Shown here in pieces: positions 59,994 through 64,000 of a stretch of DNA of 64,000 nucleotides. The notes under the pieces were generated by a model. That model saw only the letters and a program-made list of their open reading frames with translations. It had not been told where the DNA came from and did not search any database. The DNA is from Amphirosellinia nigrospora. Taxonomy: Eukaryota; Ascomycota; Sordariomycetes; Xylariales; Xylariaceae. A program made the position numbers and the translations under genes. How positions within the stretch are numbered: the first letter of the stretch is position 1; each line of letters starts with the position of its first letter. The stretch spans positions 5,758,001-5,822,000 of the forward strand of contig SCHM01000001.1 in assembly GCA_004123355.1 (NCBI GenBank), given 5' to 3'.

Positions 59994-61032
59994 ATGGTCT
60001 CGGCCCAGACTTGGTCGTCGAGGATATCGTGCAACGCCTGGAATCGGCAGCATCCGAGGTGAAACCCGTACCTGAGGCTGGTGCCCTCCGCGTCGCCATC
60101 TTACTAAACTCGTACCGCTCGCGCTTGCTACCGGCGATACGCGCGTCGTACCAGCGCACGATCGCTGCCGTGGCACCGCACGCGCAACTTGCATCTACGA
60201 GCCGGCTAACCGGCCCGGGGAGTTTCCCAACCCAGATTATTTCGACCTCATCGTGCTCGGCGGGGGGAATGTCGACCCGCGCAAGCGGCATCCCTGGATA
60301 CTCGACGTCCATCAATTCGTGCGCCGCCTTGTGCGGGATTACCCACACAAAACTGCTCGGCATTTGCTGGGGCCATCAAACTATCAGCACTGTCTTTGGC
60401 GGGAAATCGTGGATGCACCAGTTCCTGAGGTAAGCAATACGCTCACTTTAATCATCTCACCCCCTCGTACTTAGTGAGCTAAGATGAAGTATGACCACAA
60501 AACCTCGCCGGCTTCTACAGCGCTCTCACGGGCTCGAGAAAAGAGTTAAGAAGCTCGAAAAGGAGCCTGATGGACTAACCCAGGCTAACGCACTTACAGA
60601 TGGGTGTTGCATCCGTGGATTTGACTAGTCAGGGGCGAGAGTTCTTTCATGAAGCTGCGGATTTAGGTCATTCAGGCTACAGCAGCACCATCGCCGTGAG
60701 GTTGCTGTCGCGCCGCATGGTTTTACAGTACTTGCTCACAACAATCAGTGTTTCCTAAGCGAGTCTAATACAATCCTCACATTCCAGGGGCACCCTGAAA
60801 AGGATGCGGAGACTGCGCGCCTGAGGCTACATGACTCAGTCCGGTGGTTTGGGTTTGATGCCCTCAGTGATGAGAAGGCGTGGGCACAGCTGGAGACGCT
60901 GATAAATACCCCCATGATGGAGAGATGGTCTGGAGACGCGTTTTTGAGTGGGTCTCGGAATCCAGCTCAAAGGCAGTCTCTACTCAGCAAAAAACGGCGT
61001 TGGTATTGGCAGAAAAGGCGAGTAAGATGTGA
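59994..61032 (+). CDS. Class I glutamine amidotransferase-like protein, frame broken
   Basis: Triad-type GATase fold. It has the opening strand LRVAILLNSYRSR, LIVLGGGNVDPRKRHPWILD, the nucleophile motif GICWGHQTIS (Cys) at about 60360 and the second catalytic motif FQGHPEKD (His-x-Glu) at about 60792. Exon 1 ends at 60429 (GTAAGC donor) and exon 2 runs 60600-61032, ending KASKM. Fungal members of this group are stand-alone cytosolic proteins of about 290 residues, whose amide acceptor is usually not known. Frame breaks occur at about 60220, 60350, 60405, 60685 and 60915. Most lie in or beside A, C or G runs. The true start is unresolved, because the coding-like frame before 60085 lacks an ATG and the ATG at 59994 is out of frame with it. 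Confidence 0.75.
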
Positions 61033-64000
61033 TTGGGCCAGACAGGGTCCTGTACAATAAGCATTTTGTCTTCTTCCGTTGCATGTCTCAATGCCCTCTA
61101 TTAGTCGGCTTGTGAACTGACGGAATGTATTCTATAGAATTTCGTTATCATATATTAATATTGGATAGCTTCATTGTACAATAAACTATAGTTGTTGATT
61201 TTCAGCATTCGGTGATCTGATGATCATGTGTCCTTGAATGGTAGCACCGTCCCTTCTCCTCTTCTACATACAACTGCTAGTACCTTATCCAGAGGCGTAC
61301 TAATATGACAGAAAAAAATTGAACGCGAAAGTAGATTAAATTCGAACATGCTACCTAGTTGGTAAACAACACCAAAAAGAACTGAGGGCTTGAGATCGAA
61401 TTCAACATCCTCATCAACCAGGAAACCCTTACTGCCTATGGCCCTGCCTCTGACACTAGTGACTACTTTCCCACTACACTATTCGGGTGATATGCGGCTG
61501 ATGTTGAGTATCATCTATTTATACTCAGTATCTAGTAGATCTTCATTACAACCAGATCAATGATTGGGTTTAGGTAGACTTGCTTAAGGGGTAAGGAGGT
61601 GTTAAAAGTCGATCCGAGGAACGGGCTATCCACACCTGAAGTTCATACAATACCTACTAAACGAATGTGTTGGCTACTTGGTGTATGAATGAATCATGAG
61701 CATTTGATCCCACAAGAGTAGCTGCACTACTTCTTGACATCGCCCACTCTAACTGGTTTGTTTTAATCCAGCCCCATTACCCTCCACCCGCCGCACGACT
61801 TCGACAATCCTTCCATTCGAAGCAAGCCCTTAACGGCAACATAGGGAAGGAGTTATTCTGCCACGGGGTAAAAATCTTAATCTACGTCAGAAATCTTGCG
61901 GCACTGCTATGGCATGTATATTTGGATCAGTGTTAGAAACATATGGGGCTAAGATATCGTTCTTGCAGTTCTTCTGCCATTGCGGGCTAAATTATAAGTA
62001 TTATTATAGCATTGGACGTTTGGAATTAAAGTAAGATCCGCTTAGTAGATTTATGCTAGTGGGACTATATAAAACAGCGGATGTGAGACACTGGCCCATG
62101 CTAAGGTACCTAGACTTTTTCTCCCTACTTTTACAAATTTGTATATATTAATGACTCAACATACATCATGTCAGGATAATTGGTCACAGCGACCCCACGG
62201 GGTAGATCTAGTAGACCTTCGTATATATATATGACTGCAACCCCCTTATATTGGGAGGTTCAGGAATTAATTGATCACTCTATTAAGCCCTAACTACGTC
62301 TCTGGTAGCAAGCAGGTCTTTCTATTCACTCTGGAGCACAATCACCTGACACATCATGTGGATGGGAAATCATCAAACCTTCCTTCTCCTACAAACCAAT
62401 CTTATTCTACATAGCGAAGCCTTTTCATCGTTATAAAATCTAATTTTCAATCTGGGGTCTCATTCGATCTCTTGAGGTCTTTTGAACCGTCTGGTCACCT
62501 AACTTCCTCATCGGATAAGGATATGTGGACAATAGCAGTAAAACTCAAACACTCCATCAAATTACCACTTTTCAGCCGGGCGGTCGAGAAGTTCAAGCTT
62601 CTTAGCTGCTTCTGTCAGACACCAAGCCTCCATCGCTGGTATAAAAAAAGATTCTCTCCGGCGTTACATGGCTAGATCTAAAATGACCTCATTCCTGACG
62701 CATACGCAGTTGGACACCGACCCACATTTGAAGACATGGAGGTCGCAGCCATAGTTGATCTCTGGTCTACGGCTTGTTTTTACAGATCTATCAGCGCCAC
62801 GCGCCATCTCTGACAAACCTTTTGAACATGCTCGATCCCGACGTCAGCCAGAGAATCATAGTTATGGTTTGCCCGATGTTGGATAAAAGGTACGAAAAGA
62901 TTCTAAAAAATCGGGAAACTATAAGTGCTTCTCTTAACATGATGTTTGATATTTCGTGCTCGTCTAGTCACTACGGATGTTCAAACCAAAGGATGGTTCA
63001 GACGGAAAATTTCCCTAATCACGATTGTGTACGCCGGCCATGAAACCCGGGAAGATCTGCTAGATGTCTTGGCCAAGTAGGTACTCTGGGCTTCTGGGCT
63101 GCTGCTGTCGCCGTATCTAAAAGTCAGGACCCAGCTAAAAGCTTTCAAAACAAGGCTGGGACGAAGATGGAGTGAATTCTGCGTATCGACGCGATAGCTT
63201 TTAGTGCGGAAAACCCTTGAGTTATATAGGTGATACTCTACGGGGACTTCAAAATCCTTAAGGGCCGTAGGCGTTTGGGCGGCGGTGGTGCGCACTGGGC
63301 GGGATTCTAGGGGTGGTCTTTCAAAGAGTCAAAATGTGCGACTGTGATCGATACCTGGGCATCAGATAGTACTAATCAAGATAGCTTTAGATCTTCATGC
63401 ATCAATAAATGTCTATACACTATGTATACGTAGTCCCTGACGACCTACGATATAGTTCAGAGACCGACAGAATAACTTGCACTCTCGGCACCCAGCATCA
63501 AGTCAAGTCGAACTTGAATTGAGGTCCACTATGTGATGGAAATCTGTAGCTGTTCTACTACTTGGCCGAGACGCCTCGGCCGCTGGCGCCAGCACGTGCA
63601 AATGAGGTCCAATCGTGTCGTAGAATGGTTAGTCCGGTGGACCGTGGGGTAGATAACGGTTCGGCCAAGCCTCCGAGAGGAGCGTCTCCATCGTCGCGCA
63701 CTCTACATCCTCCCAAAACAGGCAATTCGACAAGACATTGACTGGATAGATACTCTATCTAGTGCTTTACTAGATAGCTAAATTATAGCGATGTCGCTTT
63801 TAGTTTCGATTTTTGAGTTGCAATAGGTAGCACGTGTGTTGATCATCGATCTACAGGGGCCGGGGACCGGGAGAGATCTCATGGCATCTACACTACCTTG
63901 TCGTATGCATGCGACGCTGGGCGAAATGTCCGGGGAAGGAAGCTGGATGGGACACAATCCCACCACGGATCACAATGAGCTCTGGTTCAAGCTGGTAGGG
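61033..64000. other. Intergenic region with one weak coding-like patch
   Basis: AT-rich and mostly featureless. On the plus strand about 62800-63080 reads MLDKRYEKILKNRETISASL, then, after a frame change near 62960, TKGWFRRKISLITIVYAGHE to a stop at about 63077. This may be a fragment of a larger, decayed gene, and I do not recognise it. An antisense open frame covers part of it. No other feature up to the window end. Confidence 0.35.

Noticed and set aside
1-64000. CRISPR arrays, bacterial operons or ribosomal RNA genes
   Set aside because: None present; the gene structure is clearly eukaryotic.

Overview
This is a nuclear contig from a filamentous ascomycete (Pezizomycotina, probably a Sordariomycete). 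The genes have one to seven short introns (mostly 50-110 bp) with GT...AG ends and CTRAY branch sites. The families present (highly reducing PKS, AflR-type Zn2Cys6 regulator, HET protein, rhodopsin-like 7TM protein, GH55 glucanase) are typical of that group, as are the scattered TACCTAGGTA-type repeats between genes. The class assignment is an inference.

The centre of interest is a polyketide cluster at about 10.1-31.5 kb. It holds a class I methyltransferase (+, 10.1-11.2 kb), an AflR-like Zn2Cys6 regulator (-, 11.6-12.9), a LovC-type stand-alone enoyl reductase (-, 13.4-14.8), a short-chain dehydrogenase (-, 15.9-17.1), a secreted BBE-type FAD oxidoreductase (+, 17.8-19.6), a rhodopsin-like 7TM protein (-, 20.0-21.3) and a seven-exon, roughly 2,925-residue highly reducing PKS (+, 22.3-31.5). 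The PKS order is KS-AT-DH-MT-(inactive ER region)-KR-ACP-R. It has no working ER of its own, so the nearby enoyl reductase probably acts in trans, and the terminal R domain should release the chain reductively as an aldehyde or alcohol. This resembles the known betaenone-type arrangement. The FAD oxidase is a candidate for a later oxidation or cyclisation. No P450 gene is visible.

Upstream lie a single-pass membrane protein gene (0.1-2.2 kb, -) and a DUF2235 hydrolase gene (6.7-8.4 kb, +). Downstream are a TPR-MYND protein (32.0-32.7, -), a nest of foldback elements (33.5-34.1), a decayed HET-domain gene (34.2-37.0, -) interrupted by a solo-LTR-like insertion, an AT-rich patch and an unrecognised conserved-looking gene (38.3-39.7, +). 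The last third is housekeeping-like: a FIT2/Scs3-family ER protein (45.5-46.5, -), a GH55 exo-beta-1,3-glucanase (47.5-50.3, -), an Ap4A phosphorylase (53.0-54.0, +), a Myb-like protein (54.3-55.9, -) and a class I glutamine amidotransferase (60.0-61.0, +).

Two window-wide points affect every reading. First, almost every multi-exon gene, cluster and housekeeping alike, carries reading-frame breaks, and nearly all look like one base missing from a short homopolymer. I read this as sequencing or assembly error rather than mass pseudogenisation. The HET gene is the exception, because it also has in-frame TAG codons that look like C-to-T or G-to-A changes. Second, three copies of a 144-157 bp TG...CA element with 5-bp target duplications are scattered through the window (9.2, 34.8 and 42.4 kb).
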